Under the pieces are notes generated by a model. The model saw only the letters and a program-made list of their open reading frames with translations, had not been told where the DNA came from and did no database searches. Of a stretch of 64,000 nt of DNA, positions 20,193-30,519 are shown piece after piece (the first letter of the stretch is position 1; every line of letters starts with the position of its first letter). Source of the stretch: Chlorella sorokiniana (lineage: Eukaryota > Chlorophyta > Trebouxiophyceae > Chlorellales > Chlorellaceae); assembly GCA_025917655.1 (NCBI GenBank), contig CP084615.1:1674001-1738000 (forward strand), in the 5' to 3' direction. A program made the translations under genes and the position numbers.

Positions 20193-22809
20193 TCAGGCCA
20201 CCACAACCTCCTGCGAGCGTATGAGGGGGTGGGGAGGGTTTGAGGCGCAGGGGCGGCAGCAGCACATACCTGCTGATGCACAGCGCCCCGCGGGGCGGAC
20301 CCCGCGCCGCAGCAGACACCCCTCCCCTCGCTCACCTGCTGCGTGATGCGCTCGAAGACCTCGCGGACCTTGAGGCCCACGATGGTCTGGAACAGGCCGG
20401 TGCCGTTGTTGGAGCCGGGAAGGAGGAGTTCTTGAGCATCTGCTGCGTGATCTCGCCGTAGAACTTGGCGCTGGTGTTGGACAGGTGGCTCTCCATGTAG
20501 ATCAGCTCCTCCAGCTTGTCAAACTGGCCGTCCATCTCCAGCACAGACACCTCCTCGCCGTAGTACGTGTCGGGGCCGTAGAACATCTTGATGCCTGCGG
20601 GGGTGGGGTTGTGGTGGTGGTGGTGGGTGGGGGTCGACGCACAGCTGCACAGCTGGCAGGCCCAACGGGGCGCAGCGGGAGCGCAGCGGTTCAGCCACGG
20701 CTGGCGCGCGGCGCCCAGCAGCCGGGCAGGGGGCTGCCGCGCCACGCACCGGGGAAGGAGCAGGTGAGCTTGCGGCCGCAGGGGATCCAGGAGACGGTGG
20801 AGCCCTGGTCGAAGAGGTAGACGGGGTCGAACAGCTTCTTGCCGTCCTTCATGATCAGGCGCACCCGCAGGATCTTGCCCTCCTTCTCGTCCGGCACCAG
20901 CTGGGTGGGCAGCACCTGCGGCAACACGGCGCGGAGCACCCACCGTTCAGCTGCGGAAGCAGGGCACGCGCGTCGACATCCTCCGCCACTGATCCACAGC
21001 CCTGTGCTGACCCAGGCACGGTGCCATGGCCCCGGCGTGCCTTCCCCCAATCTCAGCCTCACGAGCCCTCTGCCCCCCTCCCCCACCACAAACACACGCA
21101 CACACACAAACACAGCGCGCGCACCTGGATGATCATGTCGGCCTTCTGCTTCTGGGGGTCGATGTACGCGTCAAAGTCGGGCTTGCGCGCCTCGATGGAG
21201 GCCTTGATGGACTCCAGGGAGTGGCCGCGCTCGGCCATGTCGCGCTGGATCTTCCACGCAAACTTGATCTCGTCGGAGATGTCCAGGTAGATGCGGAAGT
21301 CGACCAGGTCGTTGACGCGGTCGTCGTAGAAGGGGTGCAGGCCCTCGATGATGAGGATCTTGGGGGCCTTGATCTCCTCCGCCGGGTCCAGCAGGCCCGA
21401 GACGTGGTTGTAGATGGGCTTGGCCACCGCCTTGCCCTCCTTCAGGTCACGCACCTGCGCAGCGACGGCGGACGACGACGGCAGAAGGGTCGGAAAAGGC
21501 CAGGAAGGTCGGGAAAAGTGGGGGACCCCTGCTGGCAGCCCGCAACGCAATGCTGCCGGCAGAGCTACGCCGCAGGAGGGTCGCCAGGCTCCAGCCACCC
21601 GCAAAGGCCGGGTGAAGCGCCGCTGGTGCTGGCTGGCTGCTGCAGTTGCCAACTGTCGATGCAGCGGGCAACAAGCTGCAGGCTGCTGGCCGCCAGGCTG
21701 CATCCAGCGCGCCTGGAAGACCGCTCCACACTGCCTGGCTGACGTCACGCTGCCATGCCACACGCAGAGCTGCGTGGCAACCCATGCCCAGCCCAGCCGC
21801 CCGTCTCAGCTGGCAGGTCTGATTGCATCCGTGTCTACCTCCCCTCCTCCATTTCCAGCACGGTCCTGCCGCCTTGAGCAGCCTCACCTGCTCGTACATG
21901 AGGTCGAAGTTCTGGGCCTCGGGGGCCAGCGCGGTGACGCCCTTCTCCTTGCGCCCGTTGCGGTCCAGGCAGTGGTAGTCGTCCAGGCAGATGACGGTGG
22001 TCATGTCGGAGATGAGGGTGTTGGAGTCGGGGTTGCCGCCCGCGGGGGCTTGGGCTCGCCGCCAAAGATGTTGGTCACGCTGCGGCGAGGGCGGGGGAGG
22101 CCAGGGTGGGGGCGGGTGAGGCATGGCTCAACATAGGCCATGCATGCGGCGCGAAGCAGGGCCGCGCCTGCAGACCAGCTGCCCTGACGGCTTCCAGGCC
22201 GTGAGCGGCATACAGCAAGCTCGCAAGGCGCTGGCTGGGAATGGGCGGCGCAGGCAGCTGACTGGCGTGCGCGCGCCCGGGAGCAGCGGCAGCGCCGCGA
22301 TGCACCAGCTGTCGCCGCTGCTCACCGGCGCATGAAGGTGGACTTGCCGCAGCCGGAGTCGGCGGCCAGACCGATCACCACCACCTGCAGGTACACAACC
22401 GCACCAGGCAGAATTGGGCAAGCTGTTTGCCGCCCGGGAGGGAGCCACGCCAGCGCGACTGGCGGCGGCAAGGCAGCGGCGCAGGCGCAAAGATGTTTGT
22501 TGTCTGGGGCAGATCGCTGGTGCAAGGAAGTGCATTTGACTGCTGATTGTCATCGGCGCTGCGAAAGAGGGCGGGGGAAGAGGACTGCAGTCCCAAATCA
22601 TCGACACTCGCCTTATCGTCGGCAGCGCGCACGACCACAACACGGCTCTCCGGGCGGCTGGCCTTCATTGCCCGCTGGGAGATGGTGCGGGAGAAGTTGG
22701 GGCGGGCAATTGCAGCGCCAGGGGCGGCCTTGAAGGCCGCGCGCTGGGCCATGGAGGGACGGGCAGCCATGGGCGCCACGACCGGCTTCTGCACTGCTGC
22801 GGCCTGCAT
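20193..22809 (-). CDS. PRK: Phosphoribulokinase, chloroplast precursor (Calvin cycle)
   Basis: Phosphorylates ribulose 5-phosphate to ribulose 1,5-bisphosphate in the chloroplast stroma. ATG 22809 opens a transit peptide (MQAAAVQKPVVAPMAARPS). The P-loop is GLAADSGCGKSTFMRR; its Cys and the Cys of ICLDDYHCLDRNGRKEKG form the thioredoxin/CP12-regulated pair. Further conserved blocks: KPIYNHVSGLLDPAEEI, ILIIEGLHPFYDDRV, FAWKIQRDMAERGHSLESIK, VSWIPCGRKLTCSFPG, EVSVLEMDGQFDKLEELIY and GLKVREVFERITQQ. The last exon is only 18 bases (20193-20210) and encodes EVVVA plus stop, like the short DVVPV-type tail of green-algal PRK. The first intron appears to use a GC donor after AADDK. A GT-repeat begins at the donor at 21124. 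Length and motifs are complete; there is no sign of damage. Confidence 0.96.
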
Positions 22810-23124
22810 TGTGATGATTGCCCCAACCACAGACACCAATCGGCAGGAGGGCTGCAAACGGCCCGACCTCCCCCTTCATCCACCCTGCGCTGGCCAGCTC
22901 GGACATGAAATGACCCCGGGCAGGCCCTGCCGGAAGCGATCTATGCCCCGATCGCAACTGTCGACTGGAGGATCGAATTTGCGTTAGCATCATCATTTGA
23001 CGGTCCCCAGGATGCAGGCGCAGGGGTTGAAAACCCCAGGGCCTCACCGGGCCTCCCCGCCCCTTGGAGAAGCAGCCGAGGGCGCCTTGGGCGGAGGCAG
23101 AGATGCACGGTGCGTCCAAGGGCC
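22810..23124. promoter_or_regulatory. Divergent promoter region of PRK and the coiled-coil gene
   Basis: 315 bases between two divergent start codons. It must contain the PRK promoter, expected to be light-regulated, but no specific element was recognised. Confidence 0.5.
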
Positions 23125-25199
23125 ATGGGCACCGCCGGGGATGGCGCTGGCACCTCGGAAGAGGCCACCAACGCGGCCGCCGCGGGCGGCGTACAACGGC
23201 GCAGCAAGACCGCCGACGATCTGGCCGCAACGGCAGACGTGCTCGTGACTGGGGGAAGCTGGTGGGAGCGGTGAGCCGAACGAACCAATGCTTGAATGTG
23301 CATGACTTTGCTGCGGTGTCACAGCACAGAGAGGGCGCCGCTCTTACGCCGCCGGTTGCACCTCGTCTCAAACGACCCTAGCACCTGGGAACATTGCTGC
23401 GAGGGGTGGGCGGTACGCGTGAACATGATGACCCTTGCACTTTTCTGCAGGTCGCATCGCTGGCTGTCAGCAAGGTCGGGCGGTGGCTCACCTCCGGGCG
23501 CCAGCTGCGCTGCAGGTGGGCAAGCCGCCGCCGTCGCCGCGCTCGCAACCCACCCACCGTGCCATGCCTTGGAAGGAGCCTGTTCCCCTGGCGGCCCCCT
23601 GCCGTGCAGGACTGGCAGCAGGAGGTCGGGGAGGGGCTGAGCGGCGCGGGGAGGACCTGGGCAGGCAGCTGGAAGGGCTGCAGCGCAACCTGGGCGAGGC
23701 TGCCGACGAGCTGGGCAGCAGCCTCGCCGCGGCCAACGAGCAGGCGGCGGCGGAGCTGGAGCAGGGCGCGCAGAAGTGGGGCCAGCTGGCGCGCGAGGTG
23801 GCGGCGGCGCTGGAGCCGGGCGCTGCGCCGCCGCCCTCGCAGGACGCGGCGGCGGTGGGGCAGGCGGTGGTCAGCTCGGGTGAGCCCTCTCGGCTGTGGG
23901 CCTGCGGCTACGGGGGAGGTCTGCTGCTCACCCTCACCCGCAGCCAAGAGGCGCTCAAGATGGGGGGCCTGGCCTGCGCGCGAGGGGCAGAGCACCGGCT
24001 CAGGGCTCGCCGCCCGTGGCTCGTGCACCCCTGCTGCAGTTGACGACCTGCTGGCTGCCCCCAGCCCAAGCGAGGAACGCCGCCTGCCCAGGACCCGGCG
24101 GCCGTCATGGACCGCTTCCTCTCCCCCCGGCACCTCCCCGACGACGACCGCGCCGCCACGGCAGGCAAGCCGCCCGCGGCCGGCAGCCCGCCGCACCCCG
24201 CCGCGCCAGCAGCCAGCCCTGTGGCGGCCGACGTGCTGGTGCAGCGGGAGCGAGCGGCGGCCCTGGAGCTGGAGGCGGCCGCGGAGCGGAGCGCCAGCGG
24301 GGCGGAGGCAGCCCGAGCGGCGGCAGCGGCGGCCGCAGAAGCTGCGGAGCGGGAGCGCAAGGCTGCAGCAGCGGCAGAGGCCGCGGAGCGGGAGCGCAAG
24401 GCTGCAGCAGCCAAGAGGGAGGAGGAGGAGCGTGCGCTGCGCCAGCGCGCGGAGGCGGCCCGTGCGGCGACAGCGGCCGCGGCGGCAGCCAAGCAGCGCG
24501 AGGAGGCGGAGCGTGCCGCCGCCGCCAGGCAGGAGCAGGATGCGGCTGTAGCGGAGGAGAAGCAGCGACAGGAGGCTGCAGCAGCAGCATCCTTGACGTC
24601 CAAGGATGGCGGAAGCGATGCTAAGGAGCGGCGGCCCAGCAGCCACGTGGCCTATCTCAGTGCGCCCATGAATGCACCCGCCGGCAGCAGCGGCAGCGGC
24701 GGCTCTCTCCCGCCAGGAGCAGCAGTGGCGGGACGTCGGGCGCTGACGCCGCTGCTCCCGGAGCCGCGGAGCCCAAGCCTGTGGCTGTCCCAAGCGGCGG
24801 CGGCGGCGGCGGCGACCACGGCGGCGACGGACGAGGTGAGGAGCCTGCATGCACCCGCCATGATGCAGAGCTGCGCCCTGCAGTCATGGCTGTCCCGCGT
24901 CCTGACCCAGCCTGGCAATGTGCTGCAGGTGGCGGCGGCGGCAGCGGCAGCGGCGGCGGCGGCGACCGTGGCAGCAGCGGGTCGGGCGCGGCGGTGATGG
25001 CCCCGGCGACGCCTCCCGCTGGCTCCGCCTGCTGGTCATTGCGGCAGTGGTGGCGGCCGCCTACGCGATCGGCAACGACCTCCCCCGGTGCCAGCCATCC
25101 GCAGCAAGCTCGCTGGCAAGCCAGCTGGCGCCGACGCAGGGAAGGGCGGCCGACGGTGAGCGCCCACAGCTGCCAGCCCAGACGGCTCGAGGGCCGTGA
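23125..25199 (+). CDS. Ala/Glu-rich coiled-coil protein with C-terminal membrane anchor
   Basis: Not recognised by family. Exon 1 from ATG 23125 reads MGTAGDGAGTSEEATNAAAA and ends at a donor at 23271. Exon 2 starts after CTGCAG at 23450 (VASLAVSKVGRWLTSGRQL). A heptad-like helical part follows (EDLGRQLEGLQRNLGEAADE, ELEQGAQKWGQLAREVAAAL, to about 23879), then a long alanine/glutamate/arginine coiled coil (about 24240-24590) with an internal repeat AAEAAERERKAAAA in two copies. The C-terminal exon carries a hydrophobic segment RLLVIAAVVAAAYAIG (about 25026-25075) and a short polar tail to the stop at 25199, so the protein is probably tail-anchored. A one-base undercall in the G5 run at 23251-23255 would join exons 1 and 2 in frame. 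The opposite strand has a long open frame that is only a composition shadow. Confidence 0.6.
24240..24590 (+). repeat. Low-complexity Ala/Glu/Arg coiled-coil coding repeat
   Basis: GC-rich imperfect repeats encode alternating A-rich and E/R-rich heptads; an approximately 45-base unit (about 24331-24420) occurs twice. Confidence 0.6.
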
Positions 25200-25480
25200 G
25201 CGAGCTGGGGCTGAAGCCAGTCACAGCCGCATCCGTGTTGCAGGCCAACCGTGAATGTCTCCCCGTGTGCATGAGTGATTAAATGTGCTGTTCGGCTGAT
25301 TGTTTGATGAATGTAGCCTGTGAATGGCCTGCGCCACTCTTCGCGCCTTGTTTTCACCACTGTGTGCCATACTCGGACCATTGTGAAGCCTGTTCATCAC
25401 TCTGTGATGGGTTCACAACACGATTCACTCGTTGCAGAACTGCGAACCTTGTAACATTGTAGAGAAGCAGGTTAACTGTG

Positions 25481-27239
25481 GTGCGAGGGCGTGGCGCCGG
25501 CGTCAGCAGCTGCCGACAGCAGGCTGGCGGCTGGGGAGCACCGGCGGCTGGTATGCGGCTGTCTATCGTTCAATCGACGCCATACCAAGCCCTTTCCGCC
25601 CGCATTGCCCTTTGGAAAGCGCCTCCCGGTGGGTGGCCGTACTTATAGGCGCTAGGGTTGCCTGTCTTGTCCATTCTGTCTGCTTCTGGACCTTCTGCCG
25701 CACCCATTGCATCCATCCACCCACCCCCACGCCCCTTGAGGCTTCCACACAGCTCAACCAACTGGACATGGCGGGCATGGGCACCCACACCTCGGCCTGG
25801 ACCTCGCCACGCACCACCACTGCGGCAGGTGAGACCTTCAGGCATTGCGCCGTGCACGCACTCTGCAGGCGCCCGCGCCACATGGTGATGGGGAAACTCG
25901 AAGATCCCCAGTGCCCCACCCCGCCTCCCGTGCCCCTCATTGCGCTTGCAGGCCACCTCACGGTCCGCCTCGTGTCACGTAAGGACGCTACGCCGCTGCT
26001 TTCTCAGGTGGGTAGTTGGCGGCGCCAGCCGGGCGCCCGGCTTGCGCTCCGTGCACAGCCTGCCATCAGCCCCCGCGTCTGGGGAGGGGCAGCCTTCAAT
26101 GTCCATATCTCGTGCATCTTGGTGCTCCTTCTAACTCTCTCCCCGGCCCTCTGCTCCCCTCCATCAGCAGGCATCCGCCAAGCAGGACAACCCCTCTGCG
26201 TGGTGGCCCCTTGGGCAGCAGCAAGACCTGCCGCTGAAGACGTGCTGCCCTGCACCGCACTCATCATCCGCGCCCCTTGTGGAGCCTACGTGCCGCCCGC
26301 TTGCCGCCCTGGCGCCTCGATTGCCATCCTGGCCGGCACGTGCTTCGTGCACCCCACCATCCCTGCTGCGGCCATCCCGGTCGGCCAGCTGGCATCGCTG
26401 CTGCCGCCGCCACCCCCGTACAAGCTGCCCCAGCGCCGCACCCCCGCTGAGCAGGCAGCCGCCGCGGAAGCAGGGCGCCCGGGCGTCCCTGCGCCTTCCC
26501 GGCCATGACAGCCGGCCCGCTGCCCCTTTCGGTCATCGCAGTTCAGCCGCCGCGCTACCGGCTGGCACTGCAAGGGTGAGTGGATGGGGGTGTGTGCTGC
26601 CAGGATCAGCTCCTTGCGTTTGTGTGCCCAGTGCAACAACGAGACTCACACGCCTGTGCTCAGTCCCTCCCTGCTGCAGGCTGCTGCACGTGGCACAGCC
26701 CTCACCCTGCGCTGCGGCCGCCACCCCCATCGCTGCCCTCACACCTGAGCTGAACACCACCGCTGCTGTCACTGCCACCCCCGCCGCCTCCACGTCTGCA
26801 CCCAAGAAGCGGCGTCGCTCTCAGCCTGCCGGCCGCTCGCTGGCTGCCGTGCTGGCCTGCCTGCGCAGCAACCCTCAGCAGCGCACGGCAAAGCAGCAGC
26901 GGGTCCGGGGCTGTGGCCTTGCCCCTTCTGCCCCATCTGCCCAGCCTCCCAAGCACAGCCGGCGCCCCTGCAGCGCACAGCTGCCCCGCTACGCCTGCCA
27001 GCAGCCGCGCAGCCGGGCCTGTTGCTAGGCTCCGCCACGTGGCCTGTTGCTGTGACATAAGAACCCTTGCTTGTTGAATATTCCAGAGCGGAAGCGCGGT
27101 GGCAGTGCCCACCCACCTCCCTGCTTCTTGATTCAAGCCGCTCTCCCCCTGCCTGTGCCTGCCGCTCTGTAACCGAGCTACTTGAATCCTGGGAGGCGCA
27201 CCCGGCCGCAGCGGCCATCAATTGCTCGAGAGCATGCCA
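25481..27239 (+). repeat. Tandem segmental duplication, copy 1 (1.76 kb)
   Basis: Nearly identical to 27339-29089 across its length, introns and flanks included. The two copies are direct repeats 99 bases apart. Differences are scattered substitutions, a 15-base and a 3-base in-frame indel, and several one-base indels. Confidence 0.95.
25768..27028 (+). CDS. Unknown protein, tandem-duplicate gene copy 1
   Basis: No family recognised. ATG 25768 opens MAGMGTHTSAWTSPRTTTAA, followed by a donor (GTGAGACC). Exon 2 (from about 25952) encodes GHLTVRLVSRKDA. Exon 3 (after CATCAG at about 26167) is best read in the frame with CTALIIRAPCGAY, GASIAILAGTCFVHP and QLASLLPPPPPYKLP, because differences from copy 2 are conservative in that frame. 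The last exon carries a possible nuclear localisation signal (APKKRRRSQP) and ends QQPRSRACC with stop 27026-27028. Near 26488 this copy lacks one base present in copy 2, which breaks the frame at GRPGRPCAF. Phase between exons 2 and 3 is not resolved. Confidence 0.5.
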
Positions 27240-27338
27240 TGCGAAAGATGTGGCTTTGCTGCAAGGAGCACGTATTTTTACGATTGTTTCAATCAGTAGT
27301 CGGATGCTGATGGGCAGTCTGGTGCGATGTCAGCTATG

Positions 27339-29089
27339 GTGCGTGGGTGCGGCGCCGGCGTCAGCAGCTGCCGACAGCAGGCAAGGTGGCTGGGGAGCAC
27401 CGGCGGCTGGTTTGCGGCTGTCTATCGTTCAATCGACGCCATACCAAGCCCTTTCCGCCCGCATTGCCCTTTGGAAAGCGCCTCCCGGTGGGTGGCCGTA
27501 CTTATAGGCGCTAGGGTTGCCTGTCTTGTCCATTCTGTCTGCTTCTGGACCTTCTGCCGCACCCATTGCATCCATCCACCCACCCCCACGCCCCTTGAGG
27601 CTTCCACACAGCTCAACCAACTGGACATGGCGGGCATGGGCACCCACACCTCGGCCTGGACCTCGCCACGCACCACCACTGCGGCAGGTGAGACCTTCAG
27701 GCATTGCGCCGTGCACGCACTCTGCAGGCGCCCGCGCCACATGGTGATGGGGGAACTCGAAGATCCCCAGTGCCCCACCCCGCCTTCCGTGCCCCTCATT
27801 GCGCTTGCAGGCCACCTCACGGTCCGCCTCGTGTCACGTAAGGACGCTGCGCCGCTGCTTTCTCAGGTGGGTAGTTGGCGGCGCCAGCCGGGCGCCCGGC
27901 TTGCGCTCCGTGCACAGCCTGCCATCAGCCCCCGCGTCTGGGGAGGGGCAGCCTTCAATGTCCATATCTCGTGCATCTTGGTGCTCCTTCTAACTCTCTC
28001 CCCGGCCCTCTGCTCCCCTCCATCAGCAGGCATCCGCCAAGCAGGACAAACCCTCTGCGTGGTGGCCCCTTGGGCAGCAGCAAGACCTGCCGCTGAAGAC
28101 GTGCTGCCCTGCACCGCCATCATCATCCGCGCACCTTGTGGAGCCTACCTGCCCCCGCTTGCCGCCCTGGCGCCTCGACCGCCATCCTGGCCGGCACCTG
28201 CCTTGTGCGCCCCGCCATCCCTGTCGACCAGCTGGCATCGCTGCTGCCGCCACCACCACCCCCACCCTACAAGCTGCCCCAGCACCGCACCCCCGCTGAG
28301 CAGGCAGCCGCCGCGGAAGCAGGGCGCCCAGGGCGTCCCTGCGCCTTCCCGGCCATGACAGCCGGCCCGCTGCCCCTTTCGGTCATCGCAGTTCAGCCGC
28401 CGCGCTACCGGCTGGCACTGCAAGGGTGAGTGGATGGGGGTGTGTGCGGCCAGGATCCTTGCGTTTGTGTGCCCAGTGCAACAACGAGACTCACACACCT
28501 GTGCTCCGTCCCTCCCCGCTGCAGGCTGCTGCCCGTGGCACAGCCCTCACCCTGCGCTGCGGCCGCCACCCCTATCGCTGCCCTCACGCCTGAGCTGAAC
28601 ACCACCGCTGCTGCCACTGCCACCCCTGCCGCCTCCACGTCTGCACCCAAGAAGCGGCGCCGCTCTCAGCCTGCCGGCCGCTCGCTGGCTGCGGTGCTGG
28701 CCTGCCTGCGCAGCAGCCCTCAGCAGCGCACGGCAAAGCAGCAGCGGGTCCGGGGCTGCAGCCTTGCCCCTTCTGCCCCAGCTGCACAGCCTTCCAAGCA
28801 CGGCCGGCGACCCTGCAGCGCACAGCTGCCCCGCTACGCCTGCCAGCAGCCGCGCAGCCGGGCCTGTTGCTAGGCTCTGCCACGTGGCCTGTTGCTGTGA
28901 CATAAGAACCCTTGCTTGTGCTTGTCGAATACTTGAGAGCGGAAGCGAGGTGGCAGTGCCCACCCGCCTCCCTGCTTCTTGATTCAAGCCGCTGTCCCCC
29001 TGCCTTGTGCCTGCCGCTCTGTAACCGAGCTACTTGAATCCGGGAGGCGCACCCGCGGTAGCGGCCAGCGATTGCTCGAAAACATGCCC
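27339..29089 (+). repeat. Tandem segmental duplication, copy 2 (1.75 kb)
   Basis: Direct copy of 25481-27239; see that entry. Confidence 0.95.
27627..28873 (+). CDS. Unknown protein, tandem-duplicate gene copy 2
   Basis: Same exon plan as copy 1: ATG 27627, MAGMGTHTSAWTSP, GHLTVRLVSRKDAAPLL, the proline-rich QLASLLPPPPPPPYKLP, APKKRRRSQP and the same C-terminus (stop 28871-28873). It keeps the frame GRPGRPCAFPAMTAGPLPL that copy 1 loses, but is one base short in a C-run near 28150, where copy 1 is open. Each copy therefore carries a lesion the other lacks. The coding potential is shown by conservative differences such as TALII/TAIII. Confidence 0.5.
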
Positions 29090-29159
29090 ACTCTCTGCCT
29101 GCCCGAGCCTCTCTGGCTGGCAGGAGAGCCGCTGCAGCGGTCTTGACCAGTCTGAGCTG

Positions 29160-29227
29160 GATGTCTCAGCATGCACGGCTACCGTTGCTGTAAGGAAGCG
29201 GCCCGGGTTCGATCCCCGGCGGCATCA
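29160..29227 (+). other. tRNA-like module of repeat copy A (not a functional tRNA)
   Basis: GATGTCT at 29160-29166 pairs 6 of 7 with CGGCATC at 29220-29226, and CCGGG-TTCGATC-CCCGG forms a good T arm. The D arm and a 7-base anticodon loop are missing: the central hairpin ACCGTT/AGCGGC has a 10-base loop. A tRNA-derived head of a repeat is the better reading. Confidence 0.5.
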
Positions 29228-30175
29228 GTACACCTCCTTCAGATGCCGTATTGTAGCGGGAGCATACTAAACTCGTTTTTTTTGCCATTTTACAATCCAG
29301 GAGGGTCTGCTCTACGATGGGGCACCATGTGGGCAACTCAGGGCGGCCATCCCACCGACCCGGCATGGCCGGGGGCATGGCGTGGCCACATTGGGAGGTG
29401 CCGACCTCTTCTGAAGCGCTTTGAGCGATGTAGAGTCGTTGAACACACGTCCAAGCACATTGACAACTATATGAAAGAAGGGTTTGCGCATGTGGGACTG
29501 TGCATGCGCAGACGGCAAGACAGCAACGGCAAGGCAGCGGAGGCGGCAGGCTGTGTTGCTTGCAGAAGGCTCGGCGAGTGGCAGGCAAACCATCATCAGT
29601 CAGTACGCATGGAAAGCATCCAGCAGCGACCACCCTCTGCAGCCTGGGCAAGCAGCAAACCAGGCTGCTGGCAGCAGTGCCGGCACGCTCAGCGGCCAGC
29701 ACGCCTGGGTGGCTGTACACCCCTTGGTAAGGTTGCAGTTGCTCCTACAGTCAAATCGGCGTGCTCGCACCTCACAGGGTTTCAGTCTTGGGGCGAGGAA
29801 TGTGGGTGGGGCAGTTTGGTTCCTGGCGGCATGCTAGGCGCGCTGCCAGCCTGGCACGGCGGTGGCTCTGACACCGGGCCCCCATCTTTCAGAGGTTACA
29901 GATCAGCTTTGTCTATGTCAACACCTGGGCCTAGTGCGCAACGCGTCCCGAGGGTTTGCACTTTTCACCGCGAGTGCGGGCAAGCCTGGGCCCGCTCTTT
30001 CGGAGAACACGGTGGTCCCATTGAACTGTCGTCGCTTGGTTGATTGGGCGCCAGTCATATTCCGGTGCTTTTAAGGTGAGGGCGGCGCAGAAGGGAGGGG
30101 GCCCCGCCGCTCCAGGCCCTGCAGGACCCTGTTGCTCCTGGTCAGCCCTCTGAGCAGCTGCCAGCAAGCCTCCGC
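29160..30175 (+). mobile_element. tRNA-tailed repeat, copy A (inverted relative to copy C)
   Basis: A repeated element without a credible coding frame. Its outer end (29160-29250) contains a tRNA-like T-arm with pol III B-box (GGTTCGATCC at 29205-29214), followed by a perfect 7-bp hairpin CGGCATC...GATGCCG. A T-rich tract (29275-29283) and a structured body follow. From about 29265 to 30160 it is almost identical to the reverse complement of 40978-41872. It is probably a non-autonomous, pol III-type element; no transposase or reverse transcriptase lies inside. Confidence 0.65.
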
Positions 30176-30519
30176 GCACCAATCCATTAAGAACCCGAGG
30201 AGCGGTACCACCTTCAACCGCATCCAAGCAGACGTGGATAATGCCCCGAGGAGGTTTGGGGGCCCGTCTGAGGATGCAAACCCGGATGCCCTCCGGATCA
30301 GCCGGGGCCTGAATCCGGAAATGTGCTCAGAGCATCCCTGCCACTACAAATATGCTGTCACTTGTTTTTTCCTCCAGGGCCCGCTCGCACAGCGCACATG
30401 AGCCCATGCAGGACACACTTCCATCCGTGTATGTACCGTGTTTCAGACTTATGCTTGGCTTGCCAAGCTTTGTGGCTTTCAATCAGCCGCCTGCTTTCAA
30501 TCAGGGCTGCGGGAGCGGC
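30176..30519. other. Intergenic, nothing recognised
   Basis: Between repeat copy A and the 3' end of the dehydrogenase gene. No coding or repeat signal seen. Confidence 0.5.

Noticed and set aside
23378-24850. A 490-codon open frame on the - strand
   Set aside because: It is the antisense shadow of the Ala/Glu-rich coiled-coil gene; its Arg/Leu/Pro composition follows from that gene's codon use, and it ignores the splice sites.
29183-29229. A tRNA gene, suggested by the strong T-arm and B-box
   Set aside because: The 5' half does not form a D arm or a 7-base anticodon loop, and the same module ends repeat copy D; a tRNA-derived repeat head explains it better.
29166-29720. A protein gene inside repeat copies A and C
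   Set aside because: The open frames are not conserved between copies B and D, and include the translated tRNA-like module (GIEPGP), a common false call.
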